A stretch of DNA of 54,864 bases from Tepidanaerobacter sp. GT38 (lineage in GTDB: Bacteria; Bacillota; Thermosediminibacteria; Thermosediminibacterales; Tepidanaerobacteraceae). The stretch spans positions 1 through 54,864 of the forward strand of contig NZ_JAFFJA010000010.1 of NCBI RefSeq assembly GCF_021991635.1, read 5' to 3'. This document shows positions 17,521 to 26,615 of the stretch, one piece after another; positions within the stretch are counted from its first letter, which is position 1, and each line of letters opens with the position of its first letter. The position numbers were made by a program, and so were the translations under genes. Under the pieces are notes generated by a model, which saw nothing but the letters and a program-made list of their open reading frames with translations, was not told the DNA's origin and did no database searches.

Positions 17521-18873
17521 TCATTTGGCTGCAGCACAGGTCTTTGACCACTTCTCATCGGCAATTTTTGCCCACCTATCTGAATAGTCTTTAAGCTTTT
17601 GGGCGAACTCTTCAGGTGTCTCATCGTCGCTTAATTGGGTTGAATATGCACCGCTTTCCTTTACAATTTCCACCATTATTTCAGGATTGTCAATGAGCGG
17701 ACATGGCCTGTGATGGTTTAAGTTAAAAGGCTGCCGCTTTTGATATGCCTTCATCAGCGGCGAACCCAGGGCTTCTTTCAATGACACGTCTTTTATATTG
17801 CATGTGGCATAGTGCACAAAGGCACAAGGTTCCACATCGCCTCTGGCATTAATATGCAGATATCGCTTTCCTCCTGCGATACAGCCGTGGGAAATCTCAC
17901 CGTCATTCCAAAAGTCCATTATAAAGATGGGTTTTGTCTTTCTATATTCAAGGATTTTCTCATACATATAGGCGCGCTGTTCAGGAGTCGCCATCAGCTC
18001 TAAATCCACATCTTTCCCCACAGGTATGTAAGTAAAGTACCACGCATAGGCTGCTCCCTTGTCGACAAGCATATCTACAAATTCCTCGCTGGCTAATTCT
18101 TCAGTATTTTGCCGGGTATATGTTACTGATACTCCAAAAATGAGGCCGGCATTTCGCAACCGAGCCATGGCTTCCATTACTTTTTTGAATACACCTTTGC
18201 CGCGCCTTGCATCAGTGGTTTCCTCAAAGCCTTCAATGCTAAAGGCCAAGGTGATATTGCCAACTCGCTTCATCTCTGCTACAAACTCATCATCTATCAA
18301 GGTGCCGTTAGTAAACAGAAGGATTACCTGTGATGGGTGCTTTTCAGCAAGCCTTATAATATCTTTTTTCCGAATAGTGGGCTCACCGCCAGACATGAGG
18401 ATAAAATATATGCCCAATTCTTCGCCTTCTGTCATTACCCTGTCTAATGTATCAAAATCCAGTTCTTCGGTTCGCTGATAGTCTCCTGCCCAGCAACCGG
18501 TACAGTTTAAATTACATCTTTCAGTAGGATCGATTAAAATTGCCCAGGGCACCGAATAACCCAGCTCTTTTGCCATTTTATTCTGTTTTTGAACACCTAA
18601 AAAGTTTGCATTTAAGAAAAAGTTCATGCCGATTTTGTCTTTTACGTGGGGATCAGTTTCCGAAAGAAGTCTTTGGGCAAACTGATACCAGTTGGAATCT
18701 TTGTCTTCTAAAAATTTCTTAGCACTTTCAAGATATTCCCTGTGATTTTTCGGCATTGGCAATTTTTCCGCCCAGTCAATTAACTGGTCAATATCATCCA
18801 TATCTTTTGACAGCAAATATTTTAAACCCTGGCCTATAATCTTTTCACCAAGTTGAGTGCGGGCCAAATCCAT
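17521..18873 (-). CDS. radical SAM protein with SPASM-like C-terminal cysteines
   Basis: A 450-aa iron-sulfur enzyme. The radical SAM cluster motif CNLNCTGC gives cysteines 120, 124 and 127 (C-x3-C-x2-C) after ILIDPTER, and the glycine-rich SAM segment FILMSGGEPTIRKKDI follows. The first 110 residues are a helical extension (about 80 aa longer than a minimal radical SAM protein). The C-terminal third has further cysteines (CIAGGKRYLHINARGDVEPC, then a third in FVHYATC and a fourth in RPCPL) like a SPASM/twitch auxiliary-cluster region. ATG with AAAGGAGG. It is alone on this strand, so no substrate peptide or partner is indicated and the substrate is unknown. It has its own terminator, shared with the convergent DUF456 gene. 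Confidence 0.87.
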   Translation of the reverse strand: MDLARTQLGEKIIGQGLKYLLSKDMDDIDQLIDWAEKLPMPKNHREYLESAKKFLEDKDSNWYQFAQRLLSETDPHVKDKIGMNFFLNANFLGVQKQNKMAKELGYSVPWAILIDPTERCNLNCTGCWAGDYQRTEELDFDTLDRVMTEGEELGIYFILMSGGEPTIRKKDIIRLAEKHPSQVILLFTNGTLIDDEFVAEMKRVGNITLAFSIEGFEETTDARRGKGVFKKVMEAMARLRNAGLIFGVSVTYTRQNTEELASEEFVDMLVDKGAAYAWYFTYIPVGKDVDLELMATPEQRAYMYEKILEYRKTKPIFIMDFWNDGEISHGCIAGGKRYLHINARGDVEPCAFVHYATCNIKDVSLKEALGSPLMKAYQKRQPFNLNHHRPCPLIDNPEIMVEIVKESGAYSTQLSDDETPEEFAQKLKDYSDRWAKIADEKWSKTCAAAK

Positions 18874-19067
18874 TTATGAAGACCTCCTTTAAATTTCGTC
18901 ATATAACTATATAACGATATGTTAGTTTTATTATAAACTCCTGGAAAAATTTCGTCAAGAACTGAACCATCTGGAAAAAGCATAAAAATTTGAAAGCGGC
19001 CCATTCATAAAATAAGCCAATTAAGACAAGAATAAATAGAGATAACATTTTTGTGAGGATGTTAATT

Positions 19068-19292
19068 ATGGTGGAAGTAATAAAAATGTTGGCAGACAAC
19101 GTAGTGCACAACATATCTTTTACCACCTTGGCCGTCTTTATTTTAAGTGGCATTTATCTTCTAACAATAGATAGGCTGGACCTTTCCATAAAGGGCCTGA
19201 AAACTGAAGAAAAAGCCGTTACCATTATTGGTATCTTATACATATTTGGTTCCCTGGCGGTTTTTGTGTTTTTCAGATACTTTGTCATGTGA
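19068..19292 (+). CDS. small membrane protein, CLC_0170-like
   Basis: A 74-aa protein with two membrane segments (about residues 14-32 and 46-72) separated by a charged loop. ATG 19068 is chosen because GAGG lies 9 bases upstream; the GTG and ATG at 19053 and 19059 overlap it. The pattern SGIYLLTIDRLDLSIKGLKT followed by E-E-K-A-x-x-I-I-G-I-L-Y-I resembles the CLC_0170 family of small clostridial membrane proteins (L-x-x-G-I-Y-L-L-x-x-D ... K-G-L-x-x-E). It lies between the radical SAM gene and ger operon 1. A 12-base sequence, AACTGAACCATC, flanks it on both sides (18960-18971 and 19295-19306). Function unknown. Confidence 0.65.
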   Translation: MVEVIKMLADNVVHNISFTTLAVFILSGIYLLTIDRLDLSIKGLKTEEKAVTIIGILYIFGSLAVFVFFRYFVM

Positions 19293-19530
19293 GAAACTGA
19301 ACCATCGAAAAAATAAGTTTGAGCGAACGGTATCTCCTGACAACGTTAACAGTGAGCTGACAGCACAAACGTATCACACGACAATACAGCTTTACCACCA
19401 AACAACAATAACAGCAGTATCTGAAGACATTTACTGTATCACTTGAGCAATACTAACGGCATTACACGACAACAATTAATTCTCTTTGATTATTTTGTGC
19501 ATAATCCAGCAGCAAATTGGGAGTGTCCGT

Positions 19531-21138
19531 ATGACCAATATATTTTCAAAGCTATATAACAACAAAAAAGAAGAACTTTTCTTTGAAAGGGACATGTCGC
19601 CGGATAAGAGCAGAAAGCTTAAAACAAATATAGGGGAAAATTTACGAATTGTTAACGAGTATCTTTCCGATTGTGATGATGTCATTACTCGCAATTTTTA
19701 CATGGGTCAAGGCGGCAAACATCAGATGTCTTTGATGTTTATTGATGGAATGGTCCAAATGCAGACAGTGCAAGATGATATTTTAAAGCCGCTGATGTTA
19801 TTTACCCGTCAATTTCCGCTGGAATACAATGTGGGGGAAAAATTTTTTAACATGGTAAAAGAAGGCCTTTTGACGGCAGGAGACGTAAAAGAAATTGACA
19901 ATTTCGGTGAGGTTATACTGGGCATTTTATCCGGTGACACCATACTGTTTATAGATAAAATGGAAAAGGCATTGATTATAAGCACCAGGGGATGGGAAAA
20001 GCGGGGAGTCCAGGAACCTTCCACAGAAGCGGTTATTCGAGGGCCAAGGGATGGCTTCACGGAGACATACCGAACGAACGTTGCTCTTGTCCGGCGGCGG
20101 TTAAAAGATCCAAACCTTAAGGTTAAGACAATAAAGCTTGGCAGGCATACAAGAACTGACGTGGGCATTATGTATATTAAGGGCGTAGCCAAACCGTCTA
20201 TAGTCGATGAAGTTTTAAAAAGGCTAAATACAGTTGATATAAGCACTGTTCTGGAAAGTGGCTATATAGAGCAGATGATCGAAGGAGACTGGCTTTCACC
20301 ATTTCCGCAGCTTCGGCGCACAGAGCGGCCTGATGTGGTGGCTGCATCGCTTATAGAAGGCAATGTGGCAATATTATGTGACAATACGCCCTTTGCGCTG
20401 ATTGCCCCCACAACCTTTCTGAGTCTGTTTCAGTCGCCGGAAGATTATTATGAGCGCTGGTATATTGTATCGATGATCCGCATTCTGAGATTTATAGCGG
20501 GATTCTTTGCCTTTACCTTTCCGGCACTGTATATTGCCATGACCACATTTCATCCGGGTATGCTTCCCACAGATCTTGTGCTATCAATAGCCGCAGCCAG
20601 GGAAGGTGTGCCCTTTTCGGCAGTAGTAGAGAGCTTGATTATGGTAATTGCCCTGGAAGTATTAAGAGAAGCGGGAGTAAGGCTGCCGGGGCCCATAGGC
20701 CAGACAATAGGTATAGTGGGCGGCTTGGTAGTTGGAGAAGCCGCTGTGAGAGCCGGTATTGTCAGCCCTATTATGGTCATTGTTGTGGCAGTAAATGCAA
20801 TATCGTCTTTTGCTATTCCCAACTACAGTGTTGCCATTGGTTTTCGCCTGTTGACCTTTATATTGATGGCACTGGCCGGTGTCGCAGGGCTGTACGGGAT
20901 AATGCTGGGACTTCTAGGGCTGACAATTCATCTGGTTACATTAAAGAGCTTTGGAGCCCATTACCTGTCACCTTTTGTTTCTTTTAGATTTTCCGAAAGT
21001 AAGGATACCTTGATTCGCGGCCCAATGCCATCAATGGAAATAAGGCCTGGATATACGAGGCCTCAGGACCTTGACAGGATAAACGACAGGCGGCATGATA
21101 CCATAGATAAAGCGGGGGATGAAAGTGCTGACCAATAA
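19531..21138 (+). CDS. gerKA: GerA-family spore germination receptor subunit A (operon 1)
   Basis: Subunit A of a germinant receptor in the spore inner membrane, 535 aa from ATG 19531 (GGGAG 7-9 bases upstream). The N-terminal half is the cytoplasmic GerA domain (NLRIVNEYLSDCDDVITRNF; EAVIRGPRDGFTETYRTNVA is the hallmark R-G-P-x-x-G-F-x-E). The C-terminal half has several membrane helices from about residue 310 (LRFIAGFFAFTFPALYIAMT; REGVPFSAVVESLIMVIALE; LPGPIGQTIGIVGGLVVGEA). It overlaps gerB by 20 bp. The 238-bp leader shows no convincing sigma-G promoter. Symbol given by family; the germinant is unknown. Confidence 0.92.
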   Translation: MTNIFSKLYNNKKEELFFERDMSPDKSRKLKTNIGENLRIVNEYLSDCDDVITRNFYMGQGGKHQMSLMFIDGMVQMQTVQDDILKPLMLFTRQFPLEYNVGEKFFNMVKEGLLTAGDVKEIDNFGEVILGILSGDTILFIDKMEKALIISTRGWEKRGVQEPSTEAVIRGPRDGFTETYRTNVALVRRRLKDPNLKVKTIKLGRHTRTDVGIMYIKGVAKPSIVDEVLKRLNTVDISTVLESGYIEQMIEGDWLSPFPQLRRTERPDVVAASLIEGNVAILCDNTPFALIAPTTFLSLFQSPEDYYERWYIVSMIRILRFIAGFFAFTFPALYIAMTTFHPGMLPTDLVLSIAAAREGVPFSAVVESLIMVIALEVLREAGVRLPGPIGQTIGIVGGLVVGEAAVRAGIVSPIMVIVVAVNAISSFAIPNYSVAIGFRLLTFILMALAGVAGLYGIMLGLLGLTIHLVTLKSFGAHYLSPFVSFRFSESKDTLIRGPMPSMEIRPGYTRPQDLDRINDRRHDTIDKAGDESADQ

Positions 21139-22222
21139 TGATTTGATAACTGTGCCACAGGCAGTAGCTTTGATAATAATGACCGTTTTAGAAGTTGGCT
21201 TACTTAGCCTGCCGAGGGAAGTGGCCACGTATGCGGAATCAGATGGTTGGATTCTTGTTATCATAGCATGGCTATTAGCTTTTATCTGCAGCCTTGTCTT
21301 AAGCACCCTTATAAGAAGGTTTCCGGGCGAGACCTTCATAGAGTATTCCCAAAAGGTAATAGGTAAATTCCTGGCATTTGCAATTGGTGTTATTCTTATC
21401 ATTCATTTTGTTTTAGCTACTGCAGTTGTTATCAGAACCTTTGCCGAAGTAACCAATGCCTTTATGCTCCCAAACACTCCGCGGGAATTCATAATAATAG
21501 CGCAAATGCTGCTTACGATTTATTTAATTCGTCATGGCATAGAACCAACTGCAAGAATAGCGGAAATTCTATTTCCATTGTTGTTAGTACCCATATTTGC
21601 CATGTACATGATTGCTTTACCAAAAGCTGATTTTACGGAACTGCTTCCGGTTTTTAATACACCTATAAAAACAATGGCAGTTGGAAGCCTCTATACCATG
21701 CTCAATTTTTTTGGATTAGAGATTTTACTAATATTAGGCCCCTATTTAAAAAGGCCGGATAAAATTTATTGGACTATGTTTGTAAGCGTAGGTGTTATTG
21801 CTCTGATTTTTTTATTTATTGTAATAATAACTTTTTCAGTACTTGGAGTGCAACCTGCCAAACAGTTTATATGGCCGGGCATGACGATTATCCGTATGAT
21901 AACGGCGCCTGGTAGGGTCTTTGAAAGGCTGGATGCTCTGGCAATGGCTTTGTGGACGATTGCATCTTTTACTGCATCAAACAGCATGTATCTGGCAGGG
22001 GCACTGACATGTTTCCATCTTACGAAGGCCAGGGAATTCAAGTTCTTTATAACCATATTGTTTCCTTGGATTTATTTTCTCGCCTCACTTCCCCCCAGTA
22101 TCATTGCAACAGAAAAGTTGAGGCATATTGTGCGATGGGGTAGCGTTTCCGTTGGTATTGCTGTACCTGTTATTGTTCTGTTGCTGTCCATCATTATGAA
22201 AAAGAAAGGTGAGACAGCATGA
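21119..22222 (+). CDS. gerKB: GerB-family spore germination permease subunit (operon 1)
   Basis: Subunit B of germinant receptor 1, a member of the amino acid/polyamine/organocation transporter fold, 367 aa with about ten hydrophobic segments (VPQAVALIIMTVLEVGLLSL; LAFAIGVILIIHFVLATAVV; IYWTMFVSVGVIALIFLFIV). It probably holds the germinant-binding pocket. ATG 21119 abuts a GGGGG tract; the in-frame GTG 21125 sits 6 bases from it and may be the true start. The gene overlaps gerA upstream and shares ATGA with gerC downstream, so the three are translationally coupled. Confidence 0.92.
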   Translation: MKVLTNNDLITVPQAVALIIMTVLEVGLLSLPREVATYAESDGWILVIIAWLLAFICSLVLSTLIRRFPGETFIEYSQKVIGKFLAFAIGVILIIHFVLATAVVIRTFAEVTNAFMLPNTPREFIIIAQMLLTIYLIRHGIEPTARIAEILFPLLLVPIFAMYMIALPKADFTELLPVFNTPIKTMAVGSLYTMLNFFGLEILLILGPYLKRPDKIYWTMFVSVGVIALIFLFIVIITFSVLGVQPAKQFIWPGMTIIRMITAPGRVFERLDALAMALWTIASFTASNSMYLAGALTCFHLTKAREFKFFITILFPWIYFLASLPPSIIATEKLRHIVRWGSVSVGIAVPVIVLLLSIIMKKKGETA

Positions 22223-23367
22223 AAAAGTATGGAAAGATACTGACTATATTAACATTCCTTTTGGTTTTAGTTGGTTGTTGGGATATGGTTGAAATAGATA
22301 GGCGGTTATTTGTAGGTATTGTTGGCATTGATGTAAGTGATGAGCCCAACAAATACACCTTTCACTTTTCCATACCCATAGCTAGAGAGATAATGGGTGG
22401 AGAAGGCGGTGGCGGTGGCGGCGGTGTCGGCGGCGAAAGTGTGAGCCAAATAACAACAGAAGCCTATTCTTTAATTGATGCAGCAAGGAATCTTGCCCTG
22501 AGGATAAACCGGGATATGTACTTCGAACATATGAGGATAGTTGTTATCAGTGAAGAAGTGGCAAAAAAAGGCCTTAAAGATGTGTTAAATCCTTTTGCGC
22601 GCCAGACAGAGTTTAACAGGCGAAGTCGCATAGCAATTTGTGATGGGAAAGCGGAAAAGGTTATGCAAGTTAAACCTTGGGCAGAAAAGCTAAAGGCAGA
22701 ATATATGGAGTCTCTATATGCGTCTAGAGTCATGTCAGGAAAATTTATCCAAATGGATTTAGGAGATTTTTTCCACAACCTCTACACCCAAAATGGCAGT
22801 ACCCTTGTGAGCAAAATAACCCCTAACGGCACTGAAGTAAATATAGGGGGAGCAGGAGTGATAAAGAATTTTAAGTTTATTGGGTGGCTTAATGAAGAAG
22901 AGACCCAGGGCATTAACTTTTTTCTGGGCAAAGTACGAGGTGGGGAAATAGTGGCAGAGGATATAGGAGGCACCGGAACGGTAACTTTCACAATATTGGG
23001 GGAAAAAGCGCAGCTTTCACTTAAAACAGCAGAGCCCATCCCTGAATTTGACTTTAAAGCATACGTGACGGGGGATATTGCTAGCACCTCTCATGCTGTT
23101 ACCTACGACCATGACAAATTAGGGACAAAATATATCGAAGAGCTGGAAAAAGTTATATCAGAAGAAATAAAAGCACAGATATTAAAGGGAATAAAAAGAC
23201 TTCAAGAGGACTATCGAGTAGACTTATTAAAGCTTAACGAGCATTTAAAAAAATACCGGCCAGACCTATGGAAAATATATGAAGAGGATTGGGAAGACAT
23301 CTTTCCACAAGTCAGCATTGAAGTAGATGTCAAGACCTCCATAAAAAATGTGGGTATTTTACGATAA
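22219..23367 (+). CDS. gerKC: GerC-family spore germination lipoprotein (operon 1)
   Basis: Lipoprotein subunit C of germinant receptor 1, 382 aa. The signal peptide ends in lipobox LVGC with the lipidated Cys at residue 20, followed by WDMVEIDRR, the family's usual start. Other family segments include AYSLIDAARNLALRINRDMY and IGWLNEEETQGINFFLGKV, and the C-terminal region ends in LWKIYEEDWEDIFPQVSIEV. A run of glycines (GGEGGGGGGGVGG, residues 60-72) sits in a loop that varies in the family. It starts within the gerB stop (ATGA). Confidence 0.92.
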   Translation: MKKYGKILTILTFLLVLVGCWDMVEIDRRLFVGIVGIDVSDEPNKYTFHFSIPIAREIMGGEGGGGGGGVGGESVSQITTEAYSLIDAARNLALRINRDMYFEHMRIVVISEEVAKKGLKDVLNPFARQTEFNRRSRIAICDGKAEKVMQVKPWAEKLKAEYMESLYASRVMSGKFIQMDLGDFFHNLYTQNGSTLVSKITPNGTEVNIGGAGVIKNFKFIGWLNEEETQGINFFLGKVRGGEIVAEDIGGTGTVTFTILGEKAQLSLKTAEPIPEFDFKAYVTGDIASTSHAVTYDHDKLGTKYIEELEKVISEEIKAQILKGIKRLQEDYRVDLLKLNEHLKKYRPDLWKIYEEDWEDIFPQVSIEVDVKTSIKNVGILR

Positions 23368-23399
23368 AAAGATATTCGCTGATTATAAAGGCCGATTAT

Positions 23400-23409
23400 G
23401 GGAATAATA
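23400..23409 (+). promoter_or_regulatory. possible sigma-F -10 element of spoIIR
   Basis: GGGAATAATA fits the forespore sigma-F -10 pattern (GGnRAnAHTR) and lies 32 bp before the spoIIR start. The best -35 candidate, GATTA, is one base off the G-Y-W-T-A pattern and spaced 14 rather than about 16 bp, so support is partial. Sigma-F control of spoIIR is known in Bacillus. Confidence 0.35.
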
Positions 23410-23441
23410 ATAACAAACTTATTTATGGGGGAGAGGACAAA

Positions 23442-24155
23442 GTGATATATAGGGCAAAATTACTAAAAAAAATCTTCACAGTAACATTGGGGATATTGAT
23501 ACTTTCAATGCTTTGTGCAATTATAAGCACCAGCGGCCTGGCTGGAGGTATAGATGATAGTGCTAAAATTACAGCAAAAGAGCTGTCAAATAAACTCATA
23601 AGGCTTCATGTCATTGCAAATAGCGATTCTTCTGAAGATCAACAGTTAAAACTTAAAGTAAGAGATGCTATCATATCTGCCCTCAGCAGCGAATTTGAAC
23701 ATATGGATAATATAAATTCATCACGAAGATTTATAAAGGATAATCTTAAATATATTGAGGAAATAGCAAGACGGGAAATCAGAAAAAACGGCAAAGACTA
23801 CGATGTCAAAGCAATATATGGCAAATTTCCTTTCCCAGTGAGGACTTATGGCTATGTAACCCTACCTGCCGGAGAATATGAAGCCCTCCGGGTAATTATA
23901 GGCAGCGGCAAAGGTGCCAACTGGTGGTGTGTGCTGTTTCCACCACTGTGTTTCGTAGATATAACCCAGGGACAGTCAGAAGATGAGGCAACTGCGGCTA
24001 TGAGCAAATACTTAACAGAGCAGGAGCTGGAAGCTATAAAAAATCATAGGGCTACCAGTAACCGAGCTGTAGAAATTCGCTTCAAAGTGCAAGAATTGTG
24101 GCAAGAGGCAAAAGGCAAGCTCAACAAGGCCGTGAAACTTGCTTTTTCAATATAA
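23442..24155 (+). CDS. spoIIR: stage II sporulation protein R
   Basis: Forespore-secreted signalling protein that triggers SpoIIGA to process pro-sigma-E in the mother cell. 237 aa, starting at GTG 23442 with GGGGGAGAGG upstream. An N-terminal hydrophobic export segment (FTVTLGILILSMLCAIISTS) is followed by the family signature LIRLHVIANSDSSEDQQLKL, then KVRDAII, and later YDVKAIYGKFPFPVRTYG, LPAGEYEALRVIIGSGKG and NWWCVLFPPLCFVD. Length and domain match the family. It lies 74 bp after gerC, separated by a possible sigma-F promoter, so it is probably transcribed separately. Confidence 0.95.
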   Translation: MIYRAKLLKKIFTVTLGILILSMLCAIISTSGLAGGIDDSAKITAKELSNKLIRLHVIANSDSSEDQQLKLKVRDAIISALSSEFEHMDNINSSRRFIKDNLKYIEEIARREIRKNGKDYDVKAIYGKFPFPVRTYGYVTLPAGEYEALRVIIGSGKGANWWCVLFPPLCFVDITQGQSEDEATAAMSKYLTEQELEAIKNHRATSNRAVEIRFKVQELWQEAKGKLNKAVKLAFSI

Positions 24156-24193
24156 CATCAAATCCAAGATAGTACCACTTTAACAGAAACTAT

Positions 24194-24223
24194 AAGCCCG
24201 GCATTTATTTGTCGGGCTTTTAG
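24194..24223 (+). terminator. intrinsic terminator after spoIIR
   Basis: AAGCCCGGCA and TGTCGGGCTT pair (with one G-T) around a six-base loop and are followed by TTTAGCTTTTCT. Confidence 0.8.
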
Positions 24224-24407
24224 CTTTTCTATAAATATGTATCTTTATCTCTATTTACTACAAGATACTGATGAGTCGATGCAATATAGCTAAAACAACC
24301 TGATATAACCAATAAAAAACGATTTATACTATTGAAATCAGACAAAATTTGTGCTTTAATTGTATTGTTTGATATTTGACTTAACATAGAAAGGGGAGTG
24401 ACTCCGG

Positions 24408-25910
24408 ATGAAGCTTGAAGAGCAGCAAAAAACCCCGCTTTTTGCCGCACTGAAGAAGTATGTGGAAGATAAGACGGTACCATTTCATGTGCCCGGTCAT
24501 AAAGGCGGTAAAGGTATACCTGAATTTCGCAGTTTTGTAGGGGAAAATATATTGTCTATAGATGTTACTTCAGGGCTTTTGGACTTGGATACCATTTGTA
24601 ATCCTTTAGGAGTAATACATGAGGCAGAAGACTTGGCAGCTAGTGCTTTTGGGGCAGATTATGCTCATTTTCTGGTAAATGGTACTACTTCAGGCATCCA
24701 AGCTATGATATTGTCGGTGGCAGGACCCGGTGATGAAATCATTATTCCAAGAAATGCTCACCGTTCAGTAATTGGAGGCCTGATATTAAGCGGTGTGCGG
24801 CCGGTTTATATAAAACCAGTAATTGATGACTATATGGGGATAGCCATGGGTATCACTCCGGAGAGTGTAAGACGGGCTTTGGTGGAACATCCAAACGCTA
24901 AAGCGGTCTTTGTAATAAATCCCACGTATTACGGCATCGCTTCTGACCTTCGTCAAATTGTAGAAATAGCCCACTCTTACGGCAAACCTGTTATTGTGGA
25001 TGAGGCCCATGGTGCTCATTTAGGATTTCATCCGGATTTGCCGATGTCGGCTATGGAGGCTGGAGCCGATATGAGTGCTGCTAGTGTCCACAAACTATTG
25101 GGCTCCATGACTCAAAGCTCCATCCTCTTGGTGAAAAGCGATTTGATAGATGACAGAAAGGTCAAAAGTGTCATCAATTTAACCCAGACAACCAGTCCTT
25201 CATATCCGCTGATGGCCTCCCTTGATGTTGCTCGGAAGCAAATAGCCTTAAATGGCAGGCAAATGCTGCAAAGGACTATCGAGCTTTGTGAGAGAACACG
25301 AGAGCGGTTAAATGAGATAAAGGGCATTTACGTTATGGGCAGGGAAGTTGAAGGGACTGAAGGCTGTTTTGCTTTTGATCCCACAAAGATTGCCATAAAT
25401 TTAAGAGAAATAGGGCTATCAGGCTTCGAAACGGAAAAGATATTAAAGTATGAGTACCATATCCAAATGGAACTTTCCGATTTATACAATGTGCTTGCAG
25501 TAGGTTCTATAGGTGACAATGAAGCAAGCATGAATATGTTGGTAAACGCGATCAAAGACATTGCACAAAAATACGGCAATAAAAACGTTGTAAAAATAAC
25601 AACGGAACTTCCGGAAAATCAAGAAGTGGTGGTTTCACCTCGATTTGCGTTTTACAGTGAAAAGCGTGTAGTTCCTTTAGAGCAAGCAGAAGGGGAGATA
25701 AGTGCAGAAATGCTGATGGCTTATCCGCCTGGAATCCCAATCATTTGTCCCGGTGAACGCATAACTAAAGAAATTATAGAATATGCCAAAACACTAACTG
25801 CCGAAGGGTGTCATCTGCAGGGCACTCAAGACCCAGAAGCAAAGACAATAATGGTACTGGCAGATAGAGAATCGGTTAAATTTTACGAGAGAATAAAAGA
25901 AGTGGTTTAG
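24408..25910 (+). CDS. Orn/Lys/Arg decarboxylase family PLP enzyme
   Basis: A 500-aa fold-type I PLP enzyme related to arginine/lysine/ornithine decarboxylases (B. subtilis SpeA/YaaO type), cytoplasmic. The N-terminus has the family pattern VPFHVPGHKGGKG. Active-site features are NGTTSGIQAM (phosphate loop, about 91-100), VDEAHGAH (Asp198 for the PLP pyridine) and SVHKLLGS with the Schiff-base Lys229. The C-terminal Orn/Lys/Arg domain includes AYPPGIPIICPGERIT. It would make a polyamine precursor (agmatine, cadaverine or putrescine); the substrate cannot be chosen from sequence alone. ATG follows AAGGGGAG. Monocistronic, with a terminator directly after it. Confidence 0.88.
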   Translation: MKLEEQQKTPLFAALKKYVEDKTVPFHVPGHKGGKGIPEFRSFVGENILSIDVTSGLLDLDTICNPLGVIHEAEDLAASAFGADYAHFLVNGTTSGIQAMILSVAGPGDEIIIPRNAHRSVIGGLILSGVRPVYIKPVIDDYMGIAMGITPESVRRALVEHPNAKAVFVINPTYYGIASDLRQIVEIAHSYGKPVIVDEAHGAHLGFHPDLPMSAMEAGADMSAASVHKLLGSMTQSSILLVKSDLIDDRKVKSVINLTQTTSPSYPLMASLDVARKQIALNGRQMLQRTIELCERTRERLNEIKGIYVMGREVEGTEGCFAFDPTKIAINLREIGLSGFETEKILKYEYHIQMELSDLYNVLAVGSIGDNEASMNMLVNAIKDIAQKYGNKNVVKITTELPENQEVVVSPRFAFYSEKRVVPLEQAEGEISAEMLMAYPPGIPIICPGERITKEIIEYAKTLTAEGCHLQGTQDPEAKTIMVLADRESVKFYERIKEVV

Positions 25911-25918
25911 AAGTAAGT

Positions 25919-25959
25919 GGTGTCGTAACTATTTTTTTATAGTTTAGACACCTTTTTTT
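25919..25959 (+). terminator. intrinsic terminator after the PLP decarboxylase
   Basis: GGTGTC...AACTAT and ATAGTT...GACACC form a hairpin with a small internal mismatch, followed by seven T residues. Confidence 0.85.
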
Positions 25960-26077
25960 ATCTTTTGTCACATTTTTGTAATAAATCTATTTTATTTATG
26001 GATACTATCAAAGTTCATCTTGATAAGGTATAATAAAAGCAAAAAACAATCTAAAAAATCTTTTGGAGTTGAGAGTT

Positions 26078-26542
26078 ATGGCGATTTCTATGATTGTTCC
26101 CGTATTAATTTTCGCTATTCTTGTATGTGTAGTTGTGGCTGTTGTATCGGCAAAGAGCGAATATAGTGAAGGAGGAGAAGATGTGATAAAAAATGCTTAT
26201 GTATATTTGGTTTTATTTGCCACTTTAATGATGGTCATCGGAGGCAGCGTATCTGCCTTTATGGCAGCAGCGGATATTTTAGTTCCCACTCCTTATTACC
26301 AATCCTTTGAAGATTATAAAAGGTTCGAAATGGAAAGGAAAGATATGACAGGTTCTGAACAGGACTCGGTAAAACTTACTGAAGAAGAGCTGAGAGAAAA
26401 ATACGATGACATGGTTAGAGCAGAGAAAGAAAAGCAGATTCTTCGGGCAAAAAACAGTCTGATTAAGAGTTTTGGTTGGATTGTAATACCGCTGCCGGTT
26501 TTTATATACTATCAAAAAAATTTAGTCAAAAAAACTGCTTAG
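26078..26542 (+). CDS. hypothetical membrane protein (DUF5671-like N-terminus)
   Basis: A 154-aa protein. ATG 26078 is chosen for GGAG 9 bases upstream. It has two N-terminal membrane helices (MIVPVLIFAILVCVVVAVVS; then YVYLVLFATLMMVIGGSVSA), a charged cytoplasmic coiled-coil-like middle (about residues 75-128) and a C-terminal helix (FGWIVIPLPVFIYY). The paired helices around an acidic loop resemble DUF5671-like proteins, but I cannot confirm this. It sits just upstream of a spore protein gene whose own sporulation promoter lies in the gap, so a shared role is not implied. Confidence 0.65.
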   Translation: MAISMIVPVLIFAILVCVVVAVVSAKSEYSEGGEDVIKNAYVYLVLFATLMMVIGGSVSAFMAAADILVPTPYYQSFEDYKRFEMERKDMTGSEQDSVKLTEEELREKYDDMVRAEKEKQILRAKNSLIKSFGWIVIPLPVFIYYQKNLVKKTA

Positions 26543-26576
26543 AAATTACCATCATAAAAAACATTGCTTAAGGCAA

Positions 26577-26583
26577 CATAATA
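26577..26583 (+). promoter_or_regulatory. sigma-G/sigma-F-like -10 element of the spore protein gene
   Basis: CATAATA matches the sigma-G -10 pattern (CATWHTA) and lies 32 bp before the spore protein's ribosome-site-chosen ATG. The -35 is weak (ATCATA about 20 bp upstream). Such genes are sigma-G-controlled in known spore formers. Confidence 0.4.
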
Positions 26584-26615
26584 ATGGTGCGTTAAAAAAA
26601 TAAGGAGGTATGCTC

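Noticed and set aside
24268-24275. CTGATGAG as in a hammerhead ribozyme core
   Set aside because: The required GAAA strand and closing stems do not follow; the match is only eight bases.
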